DNA from: Ophiocordyceps camponoti-saundersi (nom. inval.)
Lineage: Eukaryota; Ascomycota; Sordariomycetes; Hypocreales; Ophiocordycipitaceae
Assembly: GCA_003339415.1 (NCBI GenBank)
Contig: PDHQ01000005.1
Span: 148,437-189,386 of the forward strand
DNA length: 40,950 nucleotides
Direction of reading: 5' to 3'
The notes under the pieces were generated by a model. The model was not told the DNA's origin, made no database searches, and was given only the letters and a program-made list of their open reading frames with translations. The first letter of the stretch is position 1. Every line of letters begins with the position of its first letter. The translations under genes were made by a program, and so were the position numbers. Shown in pieces: positions 29,036 to 40,920 of this stretch.

Positions 29036-31660
29036 TCACCCACTCTTCTTCAGCTGCTCCTCAAGCTTCTCAACGTGCTCCCTAATCTTCCGAAACTGCC
29101 ACGGCCAGTCGACGACGTACAAAAACGGCCTGAGGTCGTGCCTGTTGTCGTCCGGGTCATACGGACACAGGTGTATGCTGGGAGTGCAGATGGTGGACTT
29201 GTGACGGTTCATGGCGTAGAAGCGGAAGAACCTAAAGACCTTTTCGGCAATCTGTCGCGGGCCGTAACCAGATCGATTTCTCCAGTCGCTTAGCAGGCGA
29301 AGATAGGCCGACCAGGGTCCCAGCTTGTCCACCTTCCTCAATGCCTGCGAACCATGGTAAGCATCTGCCCTGTCCGAGGAAGACTAGGTGCTCCCGACGT
29401 ACCCCGAATACAGAGAGCTCCTCGTACGTGAGTCCCATTTCGTTCTCATCCTCGTCGGCCTGGACGCCGGCAGAGAGCGGTAGCAGCTCGGCCGTGGGGA
29501 CCGCTTCCAGAAACTCGGTAAGGATAGGGAGATGCCACTTTTCTCTAGCCCATCGCTGGAATGATTTTGCGTCGTTTTTGGAGATGCTTCCGAGAGGTGC
29601 GATGTCCGCGGAGCTGGCATCCTACGCAGGTGTCAGTCTATTAGGTGAAGCCGGTGAAGAAGCGGGAGGAGACACGCACATATTTTGTGAAGTAGCCGCG
29701 GAGAATCTGTCACAAATGTTAGCGCCGCGCAAGACGAGTCATTTGACGATCCGAATTACCTCGTCGACGTTTCCCGATCCCAGCACCAGCAAGGCCGATC
29801 CGGCTCTCGGCAGCTTCCTGGCCGTAGTCGAAAGTTGGGCAAGCGAGTAGGCAACGACCATCCGGCTGCGTGCTTGAATATTCTGCTTGGCCAAGTTCTC
29901 AGATCGTGTGCCGCCTTCAACCTCGTATCGCGGCGTCATGCCCAGCGCCTTATCCACCATGGCCTCGTGCGCAGTGACCGTCTCATCGATGGTGATGCTG
30001 GAGTGATATGCACCAATCGTCTCGGCCAACCTCCTGGCTCTATCCTCCGTCTCTGCCGAAGAGTTGACGGTCCCCATGTAGCAGGTGTGGAGGAGGCGTC
30101 CCACAATGCTCTGAGGCGTGGTAGGGACAAAGTCTTTGTCGCCCGTCACCTGCTGAAGGTCCCGCAACGTCGTCTTTTCGCCGGCATTGATCGACGTCAA
30201 CACCAGTCGGGCCATGCCGTATACGAAGAGGGCCACGGTTGAGCTGTCGAGGCCACCGGACAGGGCTAGGAAGAAGCCGGCAGAGTTTGTGCGCGTCAAG
30301 TACTGCCACAGGAAGACAGCTGTGGCCATGTGGATTTCTGCCATGGGGTTCAGGACGTCGATCTCCATGGGCCGTGTGATTTCTGGTTGGTTAGATAGCC
30401 AAATCTTGTCGACGGGCCGGGATAAGACGAGTTCGCAATCGACGCGAGGAAATTCAGGTTGCTGAGCGGCCTGAACATTTCTACTGATGCTGCAGCGGTA
30501 GCTGCGGACCTTTTCGATGTCGACCGTGGCAACAGTTACTTCAACGGGTGCCAGGGAGAACTGACTTCCTTGGGCCAAGACTTCGCCGTTCTGGATGATC
30601 ATACTACTCCCGTCGTGTAGCATGCGGGCCTCGCCATCAGTACCTGAAGCAGTCAGTCGAAAGCACAGGTTTGAGTTTTCATGTCTAAATGGCATACCCG
30701 TAGCATTGGCGTACACATAGATGCCGCCGAGCTTCCTGGTGGAGTTGGCAATGAGCTCCAGTCTTGTTCGAAGTTTCCGAAGCTCAGCTAGATGGGGGGG
30801 GGGGAGGGTTGTCAGCGCAGGAGGTGCCTTGGGGGCAATAGTTGGGACATACCGTGGGAGGCACTGGAGTTGAGAATAATTTCGGCCTACCAGCTGGTCA
30901 GTCACGCGAGCACAGACGAGTAAAAGACTTCGGGGAACTTACCCCATTGAGGCCGGAGAAGATGGATGGATTGAGGGGAACAAACATCTCCTCGCAAGAC
31001 TCGCACGTCACGGCAGTATCTTTCGTGGAGAGGATCATGTCGCCGATCGGCACCGTTCTCTGACCCGTCACTTGTTGAACAACAGTCTCGAGATAGTACG
31101 TCTCAATCTCCCTCGGCTTGCTCCAAGCGGTAAAGTGTCTCGCCTCGCGGTAGAGGCCGTCGTTTGCCAGGGCCATTTTGGGCCTGATGCAGAAGATCTT
31201 GCCATAGGTGCAAAGGACCCGCGCATTGTAGCGAACATTACGATGCCGCACCCCAAGCTGTCATGTTTTTTTTTTTTGCGTATCGTCTCCCTCTGTCAGC
31301 AGGACTCCGTGTATCGAATGAATTCCGCATATCAACTGACACCAAGGTCGATGAGCATGTCCTTGCAGACCTCATCAGACAATATGTCTGCAACAACCTC
31401 CCAGGAGTGCAGGAAGGTGTCACCTGCGAGGTCGAGATATCAGCTGCGCCGAGATTCGAAAGCGACTGGTTATGCTACCGACCCTCTAAGTGATGGTCAA
31501 GACAGGCATAGCCAGGGATCTCCAGCTCAGGCCCTGTTCTCAACGTGGCGCCCTTTTCTTTGGCGACGCGGATCGATTCGAGAATCCGGTCACGATTACC
31601 GAGGAAGTCCAGCGGTACACTCGGGAGAGTGGCCGCGGCGACGGTCACCAAGGAGGACAT
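29036..31660 (-). CDS. QNS1: Glutamine-dependent NAD+ synthetase
   Basis: Nine exons give 712 residues, close to yeast Qns1 (714): 31660-31483, 31423-31341, 31257-30943, 30886-30853, 30787-30698, 30643-29760, 29706-29680, 29621-29403 and 29344-29036. The enzyme makes NAD+ from deamido-NAD+ and ATP, using ammonia tunnelled from glutamine. The N-terminal nitrilase-type glutaminase has its triad at E45 (GPELE), K114 (RPK) and C175 (CESCEE). These are the same positions as in yeast, which strongly supports the joins. The synthetase P-loop is LSGGLDSS (361-368). [25 protein letters not shown] and SIHLCPYDPDDNRHDLRPF are further signatures. Exon 7 has only 27 bases and exon 4 only 34. Donors of the first two introns are unusual (GTCGGT, GTCAGT). 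All eight introns are 54-83 bases. No frame break is seen, so the gene looks intact. Confidence 0.95.
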
Positions 31661-34600
31661 GGTGGACTTTTAATGGTAGCCTTTGGTTGGTAGTGAATCA
31701 TTCGAATGTAACGCCGATGGCGGAGAGGGAGAGAATGAGGTAGGTGGTGGACAGTCCGGGACTGGATCATGTATGATCCGATCCATGATGTGAACGTCAT
31801 GAATCATGAAGGAGGAAGCTTCAGAAACGACATTGGGATGCTCTATGGTTTGGTTCTAGTGTATGTACATGAGGCATGGCTGTCAGTTATCTGTCCGATA
31901 TCTATCTTGTGCAATATATCATTATATGAAGAGAGAATATTGTCCAAAGTTCCCGAGACGAGTTTCTCTCTCGGCCTAAACCGATGGATAGCCTTGACCA
32001 CCTCATAACCCAGAAAATTCGACCTCACAGGCTCACTATGATCGAATGTTACTTTTTCATCACGTGGAAGAAACCTCAATCTCTTGCAATTTTTTTTTCT
32101 TCTGCCAAGAAGGAGGTCGGCGCCATCCGTGTCACTGCATAGGAAGAGAACATACCAAGACATGCCTCGGTGGTGTGTCTGTACATACACACACACTTGT
32201 GTAGGTATGTGGTATGTATGTGTGGATGTATTTACGTCTAGCCGCGTTACTATCATCCGACGCTTGCTTTCTTCGCTGCCTGAAAGTGCCAAGACGTTTT
32301 CTATTCCGCCATTCCTGCGTCATGTAAGTGTGTATGTATGTAGGTCAGTATATATCTAGTACTCTGTGGGAGCACATGCCCATGCATGCATGCAAATATG
32401 GATGTACATATGTATGTGTGTGCATATGTAGGTAGCATGTAGTGGCAGACGAGTGCGGAAAGTAATCTTCAACTCTCGGAGCGTCTTGGCCCTCCGAGTC
32501 ATCTCGGCCACGAACGCCGAAGTTGCATGCAAATCATACACACATACTGCATACATTCATGAACCGAATGGAACGACGGGACGGGCCCGGACAGCACAAC
32601 ACGTGCAGCGGCATTCTAACCTACATACTTCTTTTGCTTTATCTTTATAATCTCTATCTATCTCTGCTCATCTTGTTTCTTTCGATCCGGGGAAAGATTT
32701 GAATTAGATGGAATTTATAACGTGCGGAGATAATTCGACATCTAGTTGTCTGGGGAAGCAACCAAGAAAAAAAGGGCCGAGGATTAATATAGGATAAGCC
32801 GACTCCAGCTTCCGTCCGTTGAGGATTATACACGAGTGTTTAGACTCATCATGTACGTGTGTAGGTATGTATGTGTGTACGTATGGATGTAAAACTCACC
32901 AACTCCGGCTAGCCGATCGGTCCGCCCCAGATCTCCCCATAGTTCCGAATCCCGCGATTCTCGACTCGTCCGCCAACAAAGTTCCGTCTGGGGCTATTTC
33001 AGGCGTAGACATGCGCTCGGACCGAAGCCAACTTGGCCATGATCCGCGCTTTGTAAACTGCAGAGTACGAAAAACAAAAGACAGGGAAGAAGAAGAGAGA
33101 AAGACCCCTTGAGCGAGCTTGGTCTTCCATTATAGATAGGAGACGGTGGCCCGGCACATTGCGTCGCATGAGTGGATTTAATGCCCTGTCTATGTTGGAG
33201 TTGTGTTAGTACATGTATGGATATAGCTACGATATAAAAATACATACAAACACTATGAATCTACTACCTGCACCTAAGTATCTTGTTTCGGGGACCGAGG
33301 CCAAAACGTTGACAAAAAAAGACAGAGACAAGACCTAGCAAAGCCAATCAACGAAAACTAGTCCTCAGCTAGACCTGGGATAGGTCGAGGGGAATTGACT
33401 TGGGCTCCGACAGCCAAAGAAAAAAGCCCGGGCCCGAATCAGCCAAGAAATAAGAAAGAGAAAGACGAGCAACTAGGAGTCTCAAGAAGCCGTTGAAACT
33501 TGCCCCTCCCCGGCTCCGACCTCCGTCGATCAACCGACAAAGCCGTGACAGCCGGATCCGCAGATAGCAACGGGGTGGCGTGTAACGGGAAGGGAAGGAA
33601 AGGGGGGTATTGGTGGTTGATTCCAACAAGCAGGGGAATGGGTCACATCGTTAAGCACAGTATAGTCCAATTGATATGTTGAGGAACGGAAAGAGAAGGA
33701 TACAGCAGAAGGGGGGAAGATTTATAGAAGAGCGAATTGTTTACTGAGCGGCGGCGTGGCAGATAAAGTCGCTCTTTCACGAGGTTCTTGACACAAAAGT
33801 CTCAGTCGAACCCGTCCATCGATCGCTTTCTGCTTTTCTTTTTTTTTTGTCTCTTTAAGCCCCTGAATAGGGGACTTGTCTAAGGAATTGGAAGAGATGG
33901 AGATGGAAAGAGAGGGATATTCCTTGAGCGTCCCTCTCTGAGAGAGAGAGAGAGAGAGAGATTCATGTGTGGTGTTTACCTAGGTAGTAGGTAGGGATGT
34001 ATGTACCTGTAGCTGGCTCGAAACGTGCCGAAGCCAGGGGACCGCTCCCTATGGGAACCAGTCGTCCAGGACGGCGGGACAGATAACGCATGAACGGCTC
34101 GCCATTTGGACCGACCGCTTTTGCAGATGTAGGTATGTATGTATACAGGAACACATGTGTATGTACAATGTACAATCACTGCTCGCTTCCATTCCCAACA
34201 TGACCGCGCCCAACGTACATATATATGTCTAGGCATACGATACACAGATGTGATGGAGAGCAGCACATGCGAGATGCCATATCCAAGACATGTTCTCAAC
34301 AGATTTATTCACTGCATGTACGTGCGTACATACATACATATGTCTGCATATACTATGCAGGTGCTCACTAAAAAGAAGCACGGCACCCCTTCTTTGTAAG
34401 AGAGTTTCAACAACGCAAATACCGCCCCTCCCCCTCGAGAAGCACATACATACATACATACAGTTAGTAAAACGATGGTAGCATATCGTTTTCGTCAACG
34501 GCCACTAGACGGACGGACGTACATAGGTATGCACTGTCTAGCCCGACGTTGAAAAGGAGAGAAATGCCAAGCTATATAGTGCAAGAGTAAGACTACCTAT

Positions 34601-36370
34601 ACTAGAGGAGATAGTCAAATCAACCCACGTGGCGTAAAGAAAAGTTCCAATGGCCACAAGAGAGGCACCCTGCATCAGACGTGTGTTATGTATGTATGTA
34701 CGTATGTAGATGGATGGATAGATGCACGCATGCAGACGTACATATGAAGAAGACATTCGTTCACGCGCAGAGTTTGTATATATATTATACATAGGTAGGT
34801 AGGTAGGTATTGCATGTGTTTCGAGGGGGCATTAGAACCATCACGTACATACATACAATCTGCCGTCTTTTGCACCGGTGTTTTATCTGCTCACTCATCG
34901 CAGGAATGTACGGATAGTTTTACCTACTACCTACCTACCTACCTAGTAGGTAGTTCACCCTATAATCCGTAGACTGCCCTTTCGTCAGTCAGTTTCTACC
35001 GGGCCGGCAGCTCTACCGCTCAGCCTAGCCTACTAAATCTGAGTACCTAGATAGGTGGTAGGTAGCCACACAGACCTACTACCTACTTTTGTATGTACAT
35101 GATGATCATCGTCATCACATTCTCCAGGTACGCAGCATCACACCCCTTTCAACTTGCCTGATAGAGAGAAGCATATACATACATACATTGTATATATATA
35201 TATATATACATGGACGTGAGAAATTTGCAGATTCTATCCATCTATACAGACTCATGTATAACAACTCCTCGTTAACATATTTCCCCCCTCTCCCTCCCTC
35301 TCTCTCTCTCTCTCTCTCCCGCCAAGAAGACCCAAAATAAAACCCCCCCCCCCCTTTTTTTTTGTCAAATTCTCAAAACAAGACCCAAAAAAAGACGATA
35401 CGCTTCCTCCTCTTCTTCCCTCTCCTCCTCCTCCTCCTCCCGTCTTGGCAGCCAGCAAAGCGGGTCTGTTCCTCTTTTCCCTCGTCTATTTCTTCCATCT
35501 CCCTTTTCCTTCTCTATTCCCTACCCACACCCCCAGACACATCAAGTCTCGACTAGTGTTCCGGTTCGGTCAAAACCCCATCGATTCGCTACCGGATCCG
35601 AACAAGCACAGAGCACGCCTTCGGTTAGGATGGAGAGAGAGGCAGAGAGAAATAGAAACACCATGTGGACCCTTGACAAGAAAAAAAAAATAACACTCGT
35701 TCAAACTGCGGCCTCGGAGCATTATTTAGAACGGAATATATGGATACATCTCTAACATAGCATAACGTTTGTACTATAATAGGAGAAAAGTAAGGGGTAA
35801 CAAGGCAAAATAAAGAGACGGTTGTACTTGCAATGCATGTACATACATACATACACACTATACCTATGTATAACACAAGAAGAATGTCTGTGGCAGATCG
35901 GGACTCCACATCGATGAGACGTCGACGCCGTGGTTGTCGACCGACGGGATGAAGAAGATGTCGACTATGTATATCACTCTTTTCCTCTTCCCCCCTCCTC
36001 GATACCTGTCGTCTCCTCTTCTTCCTCTTCTTCTTCTTCTTCCTCCTCCTCCTGTACAGCTCTCACGGTTCATCGTGAGCTGGCAGCAGGCACATCATTT
36101 CCACCCCCCTCCCCCCAGCCGAGAGAGCTTCGAGAGTTCTACACTAACAAGGCCGGCGGACCATAATAGAAAGATACCCTTAATAGTCTTTCCCTTTTCT
36201 TATTTCCTCCATCTTGATGACTCCCTCTTCGTTTCCGAGACGAAAACACCTTTCTCTTCATCCGAAGAGCTTCTCTCCCGCTCTCGAAACCATACACCTC
36301 ATCCTCTCTTGAAAAAAAGAAGAAAAGAGAAAAAAAACTCATACAACATCTCTCACTCATCTCATCGAAA
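31661..36370. other. Long gene-free, microsatellite-rich region
   Basis: Across 4.7 kb no frame shows a recognisable domain. It carries many GTAT/ATAC tracts (32160-32440, 32855-32890, 34125-34145, 34320-34345, 34445-34460, 34685-34710) and ACCT/AGGT tracts (34793-34810, 34920-34957, 35040-35090). It also has (GA)n at 33943-33960, a TA run near 35190-35210, a CT run at 35290-35320 and a C/T homopolymer pair at 35344-35363. The last 400 bases are the CT-rich leader of the dicarboxylate transporter. Non-coding RNAs cannot be excluded. Confidence 0.55.
34920..34957. repeat. ACCT tetranucleotide tract forming an inverted repeat
   Basis: TACCTACTACCTACC is followed by CTACCTAGTAGGTAG, so the tract ends in an inverted repeat that could fold into a short hairpin. 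It is one of several ACCT/AGGT clusters in the region. Confidence 0.75.
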
Positions 36371-37732
36371 ATGTCGACAACTCACGTCATGACAGGCCAG
36401 CCCGGCATGCCCGAAATGCGCTCCTGGTCCAACTCCGGAGCCTCGACCCGGCGAAACTCGGCAACCTTGACAGCGAGCTCGAGCGGACGGTCCTTCACGC
36501 TGGAGAAGCAGCAGCAGAATCAACGCCAGCTCGAGCCCGGCTTCTACTACTACCCAGGCGAGAAGGGAGCTCAGCAGAATGTGGAAGCGCAACACGCCAA
36601 GATCGATCCCAACGATCCGAACAGGCCGAGACTTCCTCTTCGACAGCGTCTTCATCACTTTACTTGGGCGTGGTTCACGCTGGCTATGAGTACCGGTGGT
36701 TTGGCCGTTCTAATCTTCGCTCAGCCTCATCAGTTCAAGGGTCTTCGGACGATTGGGTTGGTGGTGTACGTCATTAACCTGTGCATCTTCACCACCATCT
36801 GCGTCCTCTTGACGGCTCGCTTCTTCCTTCATCCAGGGGACATGTCTCAGTCGATCAAGCATCCGAGAGAGGGCTTCTTTTTCCCTACCTTCTTCCTCGC
36901 CATCGCCACCATCATCACGGGAACGGATCGCTACGTGATTCCCAAGAACGACGTGACGCTCACCTGGGCCATTCAGGGCGCCTTTTGGATCTACCTCGCC
37001 TTCACCCTGATACTGGCCGTGGGGCAGTACAGCTACGTCTTCGCCGCCCACAGCTTCGGTCTGCAGACGATGATGCCGACGTGGATTCTTCCCATCTTCC
37101 CCATCATGCTTTCCGGAACCATCGCCTCGGTCATCGCCGAGACGCAACCGGAGATTGCGGCGACGCCCATCGTCATCGCCGGTCTCACCTGTCAGGGCTT
37201 GGGCTTCGCCGTCGCCTTTATGATGTACGCTCACATGGTCGGCCGTCTGATGCAATCGGGCCTGCCTAACCGGGAGCACCGGCCGGGACTGTTCATGTGC
37301 GTCGGACCGCCGTCCTTTACCGCGCTCGCCCTCATCGGCATGTCCAACGGTCTGCCGGCCAGGGCGAGCGCCACGGCCGACGGCACCTTTCTCGACATTG
37401 GCGTCATCCGTACCATCGCCCTCCTCTGCGCCATCTTCCTGTGGGCCTTGAGCCTGTGGTGGTTCGGCATCGCCGTCGTCGCCGTCATCGCCTCGCCTCC
37501 CGAGTATTTCCATCTCGGCTGGTGGGCCATGGTCTTCCCCAACACCGGCTTCGTCCTGGCCACTATTGCGATCGGAAAAGCCTTGGGCAGCGAGGGCGTG
37601 CTATGGGTCGCAACGGGCATGAGCATCGCTCTGCTCATAGCTTACTTTGTCGTCCTCTTCTTTAACATTCGAGCCGTTATTGTGCAAGATATAATGTATC
37701 CGGAACGGGACGAGGATGTAGTAGACCATTGA
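36371..37732 (+). CDS. C4-dicarboxylate/malic acid transporter (TDT family, Mae1-like)
   Basis: This intronless gene encodes 453 residues. Residues 1-92 are a hydrophilic Ser/Gln-rich cytosolic tail. The SLAC1/TehA-type membrane domain then starts at HHFTWAWFTLAMSTGGLAVL, the hallmark of Mae1-type proteins. Ten hydrophobic segments follow, including IKHPREGFFFPTFFLAIATI and WILPIFPIMLSGTIASVIA. The family forms plasma-membrane carriers for malate and other C4 dicarboxylates; related branches carry sulphite (Ssu1) or anions. The HFTWAWFT signature favours the dicarboxylate branch over Ssu1. The substrate itself is inferred. The start at 36371 (GAAAATG) is the first ATG after a long CT-rich leader, and the stop is at 37730-37732. 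There is no neighbour on the same pathway. Confidence 0.88.
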   Translation: MSTTHVMTGQPGMPEMRSWSNSGASTRRNSATLTASSSGRSFTLEKQQQNQRQLEPGFYYYPGEKGAQQNVEAQHAKIDPNDPNRPRLPLRQRLHHFTWAWFTLAMSTGGLAVLIFAQPHQFKGLRTIGLVVYVINLCIFTTICVLLTARFFLHPGDMSQSIKHPREGFFFPTFFLAIATIITGTDRYVIPKNDVTLTWAIQGAFWIYLAFTLILAVGQYSYVFAAHSFGLQTMMPTWILPIFPIMLSGTIASVIAETQPEIAATPIVIAGLTCQGLGFAVAFMMYAHMVGRLMQSGLPNREHRPGLFMCVGPPSFTALALIGMSNGLPARASATADGTFLDIGVIRTIALLCAIFLWALSLWWFGIAVVAVIASPPEYFHLGWWAMVFPNTGFVLATIAIGKALGSEGVLWVATGMSIALLIAYFVVLFFNIRAVIVQDIMYPERDEDVVDH

Positions 37733-38725
37733 GATGTTTAACCTTGGCTATTTCCTACCTACTCACTGTATTACGACACATCCATCATCACCATCACCAC
37801 CACCATCATCACCGTTTTACATCATCATCTTTCAGCAACAACATCTTTCCGGATGACGGCATCCATTCACGATCCGTCCCAGAATACAGGAGCAGGGACA
37901 CACACAAAAAAAATAGGACTTCTAAGGAGGTCATCAATCGGCTCGCTCAACCAACAAATGCCGAACCGGAACAAGCAAAGAAAAAAAAGGACAGAGGAAA
38001 GACTCAGATACGCTTCACGAATGGCACGAGTTCATTTCGAAACAGATGGTTTTGACGAGCAATGAAGGTAACAAATGACACGATTGGGCCAAAATAAGGG
38101 TGGAAAGAAGCATATTCATAACCAAGTAACAAGAAGAGAGGATGTGAAAGTTGACGTGACGGGACAAAGAGGAAGAAAGAAAATGGCAATGCAGGAGAGG
38201 AGAGGGAGAATGAATCTCGAACCGCGGTTAGACTTTTTAGTTGGTGACCTGGGAGAGGTGGCGAGCAAAGGGGGGGGGGGTTTGTTAATACGATGTATCA
38301 CGCTGTGGCTGATGCGTGTGCATGTGCGTGTGTGTGCTAGGTCTGTGTGGTTGTTTCTTGTGAGGCTGTGGTGAGGCGAGGAGGTCTTTGGGGAAGAGAA
38401 GAGGACGGACTAACAGGGCTGTTTATAGGGTAGGCTAGGTAATACTTTGGGGAAAAATAAAGTAAATGGCCTGAACTTGCTTGCTTGGCGTCATGTGTGC
38501 AGTCTTTCATGCTTCATATATGTAGGTTCTATGTATGTATGTATGAATGAATGTAGGTGCGTTCCATCATTCTATGCATACTACTATACGAACATGCCTG
38601 GTAGCTGAGAGCGTGTAGGTAGATAGATGCCTGTTGTCCGTTCTGCATGTGATGTGTTGGTGTGTCTAGGTACGGGACGGGCATATTCATAGGAAACTAC
38701 CTACCTACATCCAGACCTTCACATC

Positions 38726-38775
38726 AATGATGATGACGATGATGACGATGACGATGATGATGATGATAAATGATG
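38726..38775. repeat. (GATGAC)n/(GATGAT)n repeat
   Basis: A tandem GATGAC/GATGAT microsatellite lies in intergenic DNA. It has the same triplet type as the repeat at 15836. Confidence 0.85.
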
Positions 38776-38976
38776 AGTGTAAGTGTACACCTTTATGCAT
38801 ACATGTGTATATACCACGTGAGTATATGATTGTGTGAGCCCGGGTGTATGTGTGTGAGTGTGCGTGCGGTGTGAGCCCGCCAAGCCATGCAAAGCTGATG
38901 CCATCCACCCATCCCTCTATTTCATCCATCCTGTATCTATATATATGTACGTAAGAAAGAGGCATATATGCATAGG

Positions 38977-39001
<25 letters not shown>
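38977..39001. repeat. (TA)n microsatellite
   Basis: About twelve TA dinucleotides are followed by a GTAT/GTAC tract. Confidence 0.9.
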
Positions 39002-39008
<7 letters not shown>

Positions 39009-39491
39009 CGTATGTATGTATGCAGGTATTTGCCATGTGGCTGCTTCCGGCCACAGCGAAATTTGAGCCCAGTCCAGCAAAAGGACCCCCTTTCCTCTCT
39101 TTTCCTCTCCTCTCCTCTCCTCCGGTCCTCTCTCCTCCTCAAAGACGAGGCAAGCGGCTCTACAAGATGAGAGAAAAAAAAAATAACGAAGAAATTTTGC
39201 TTCTTTCTTGTAAAGGGAAAAAGAAAAAAAAAACAGCAAAATTGGAAAGGCTTTCTCTTCCTCTCCTCTTCCCGAGTGCCAGCTCGCGGTCCACTCTAAT
39301 AATGTCATAAGCAAGGAGGCCAAATTATAAACAGAATAGGAAGAAGAAGAAGGAGAAGGAGAAGAAGAGAGAGAGGGAGAGAGAGAGAAAGAGAGAGAGG
39401 GAGAGAGAGGGAGAGGGAGAGATACATACATGCATACATACATACATACAACTACAACCTCCCGCTCGCCCCAAATCGTTCTTCGCTCACC

Positions 39492-40684
39492 TTAACAGAC
39501 GCCGTCGACGACCTGGACCTTGACCACCGTCTTTTCCGACGTCGAGACGCCGCCGACCAGCTGGATGGCCTTGACGGCGTCCTCGAGTTGAAACGTGTGC
39601 GTCACGATCGACTCGAGCTTCCGACGGTCGATGAGATCCCCCTCGACGGCCCGGATGGCGGCCGGCCACGTGTCGTGGTAGCGGTTGATGAATAGGAGCT
39701 TAATCTCCGCCAGCGACATGTGCATAAACGGCACCTTGTCGATGGTGATGCGAGGCGATACGCCGACGACGTTGATGGTGCCGCCGCGCCGGACCGTGTA
39801 GGCGGCCGCCCCGATGGACGACTCCATGCCGGTGCATTCGAGCACGAGCTGGGGCATCTCGCTCTCGGTGTGACCGGACGGGGCCGCCTTGGCATTCCGC
39901 TCAAAGAGGTCACGGATGCGGTCGCCCGTCTCGGTGGGGCTGTCGCCGCGACGCACCTGATATGCTCTGCAGCTGGGCTCAAAGGCACGGGCGAAGTCGA
40001 GACGGGCGGCGTCGACGTCGGTGATGACGATGGGGCAGGCCCCTGAGGCGCGAGCGGCGGCCATGGCGAGCAGACCGATGGGGCCGGCGCCGAAGATGGC
40101 CACGGGCGCGCCGATGGTGATGGGGCTAGTCCGCAGCGCGTGCATGACCACCGACAGGGGTTCGAGCAGGGCCGCGGCTCGGAAGCTGATGGAATCGGGT
40201 ATCTTGTGCACGTGGCTTGCCGGATGCGTCTTGTAGCGCTGTATGGTGCCGTGATGCGGATAAATGCCCGAGAAGGCCACCTGCTCGCACAGGTTGTAGC
40301 GACCACCGACACAGAGAAAGCAGCGGCCGCAGGAGACGCCAGGCTCTATAGCCACGCGATCGCCTGCGAAAGGTTTGACGGTGAGCGAAGAGGGAGAGGA
40401 AGAGAGAGAGAGAGAGAGAGAGAGAAACCTTTGACCAGGTGCTTGACGTTGGATCCGACGGAGACAATGACGGCAGCAGCCTCATGACCGAGGATGCAGT
40501 CGCCGTCGACGGTGATGTCACCAATGCGGCCATGATGCCAGAGGTGAATATCGGAACCGCAGATGCCTGTAGCCACCACGTGAAGGAGGACCTCGTCGGG
40601 ACCGGGATCACGGATCGGAGCTTCTTGGAGTAGGACACGGCCGTCTGCGGTTACGACGAGAGATGGGTTCGGCTTATTGGCCAT
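39492..40684 (-). CDS. Zinc-dependent polyol dehydrogenase, L-arabinitol 4-dehydrogenase type
   Basis: Two exons (40684-40429 and 40363-39492) give 375 residues of the medium-chain dehydrogenase superfamily. The closest recalled relatives are fungal L-arabinitol 4-dehydrogenases (L-arabinitol to L-xylulose, NAD+); xylitol or sorbitol dehydrogenase is the alternative. The catalytic zinc site has C42 (GICGSD), H67-E68 (GHEAA) and E153 (LLEPLSV). Four structural-zinc cysteines are at 97, 100, 103 and 111 (CGRCFLCVGGRYNLC). The Rossmann motif is FGAGPIGLL at 176-184, and D201 (VITDVD) indicates NAD+ preference. AAYTVRRGGTINVVGV and FINRYHDTWPAAI are LAD-type signatures. The 65-base intron starts GTTTCT, contains a (CT)n run and restores KHLVK-GDRVAIEPG. 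It is the last gene of the window, and its leader runs into long G tracts. Confidence 0.9.
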
Positions 40685-40852
40685 GATGAAGAAGAAGGAG
40701 AAGAAGAAGCTGGCTTGAGGGGGAGAAGAGAGGGGGGGGTTAAGTGGGAGAAGAATAGGGAAGAAAGAAGGGACGATTTCACGGATGAAGGAAGAGGAAG
40801 AGGGAGAAGACGGGAAGCAGATAGATTGAGAGACGGAGTTAGAGAGAGAGAG

Positions 40853-40920
40853 AGGGGGGGGGGGGGGGGGGGGGGGGGAAAAGAGGGGGGGGGGGGGGGG
40901 GGAAAAGGGGGGGGGGGGGG
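40853..40920. repeat. G-rich homopolymer blocks
   Basis: Three long G runs, separated by AAAA-containing spacers, lie upstream of the dehydrogenase start. They mirror the C runs at the other end of the window and may be partly artefactual. Confidence 0.85.

Larger units (their letters stand above)
37733..39491. other. Intergenic region between convergent genes; microsatellites only
   Basis: It contains (CATCAC)n at about 37780-37812, GAT/GAC repeats, a TA run, GTAT repeats at 39001-39022 and a GA-rich tract at 39360-39421. No gene is supported. Confidence 0.6.

Noticed and set aside
34985..35035. tRNA-like stretch on the minus strand (GCTGAGCGGTAGAGC)
   Set aside because: It resembles a D-arm/A-box, but no B-box (GGTTCRANNCC) or acceptor stem could be found at the right distance.
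36710..37513. 267-codon minus-strand frame
   Set aside because: It is antisense to the dicarboxylate transporter, whose protein is clearly conserved.
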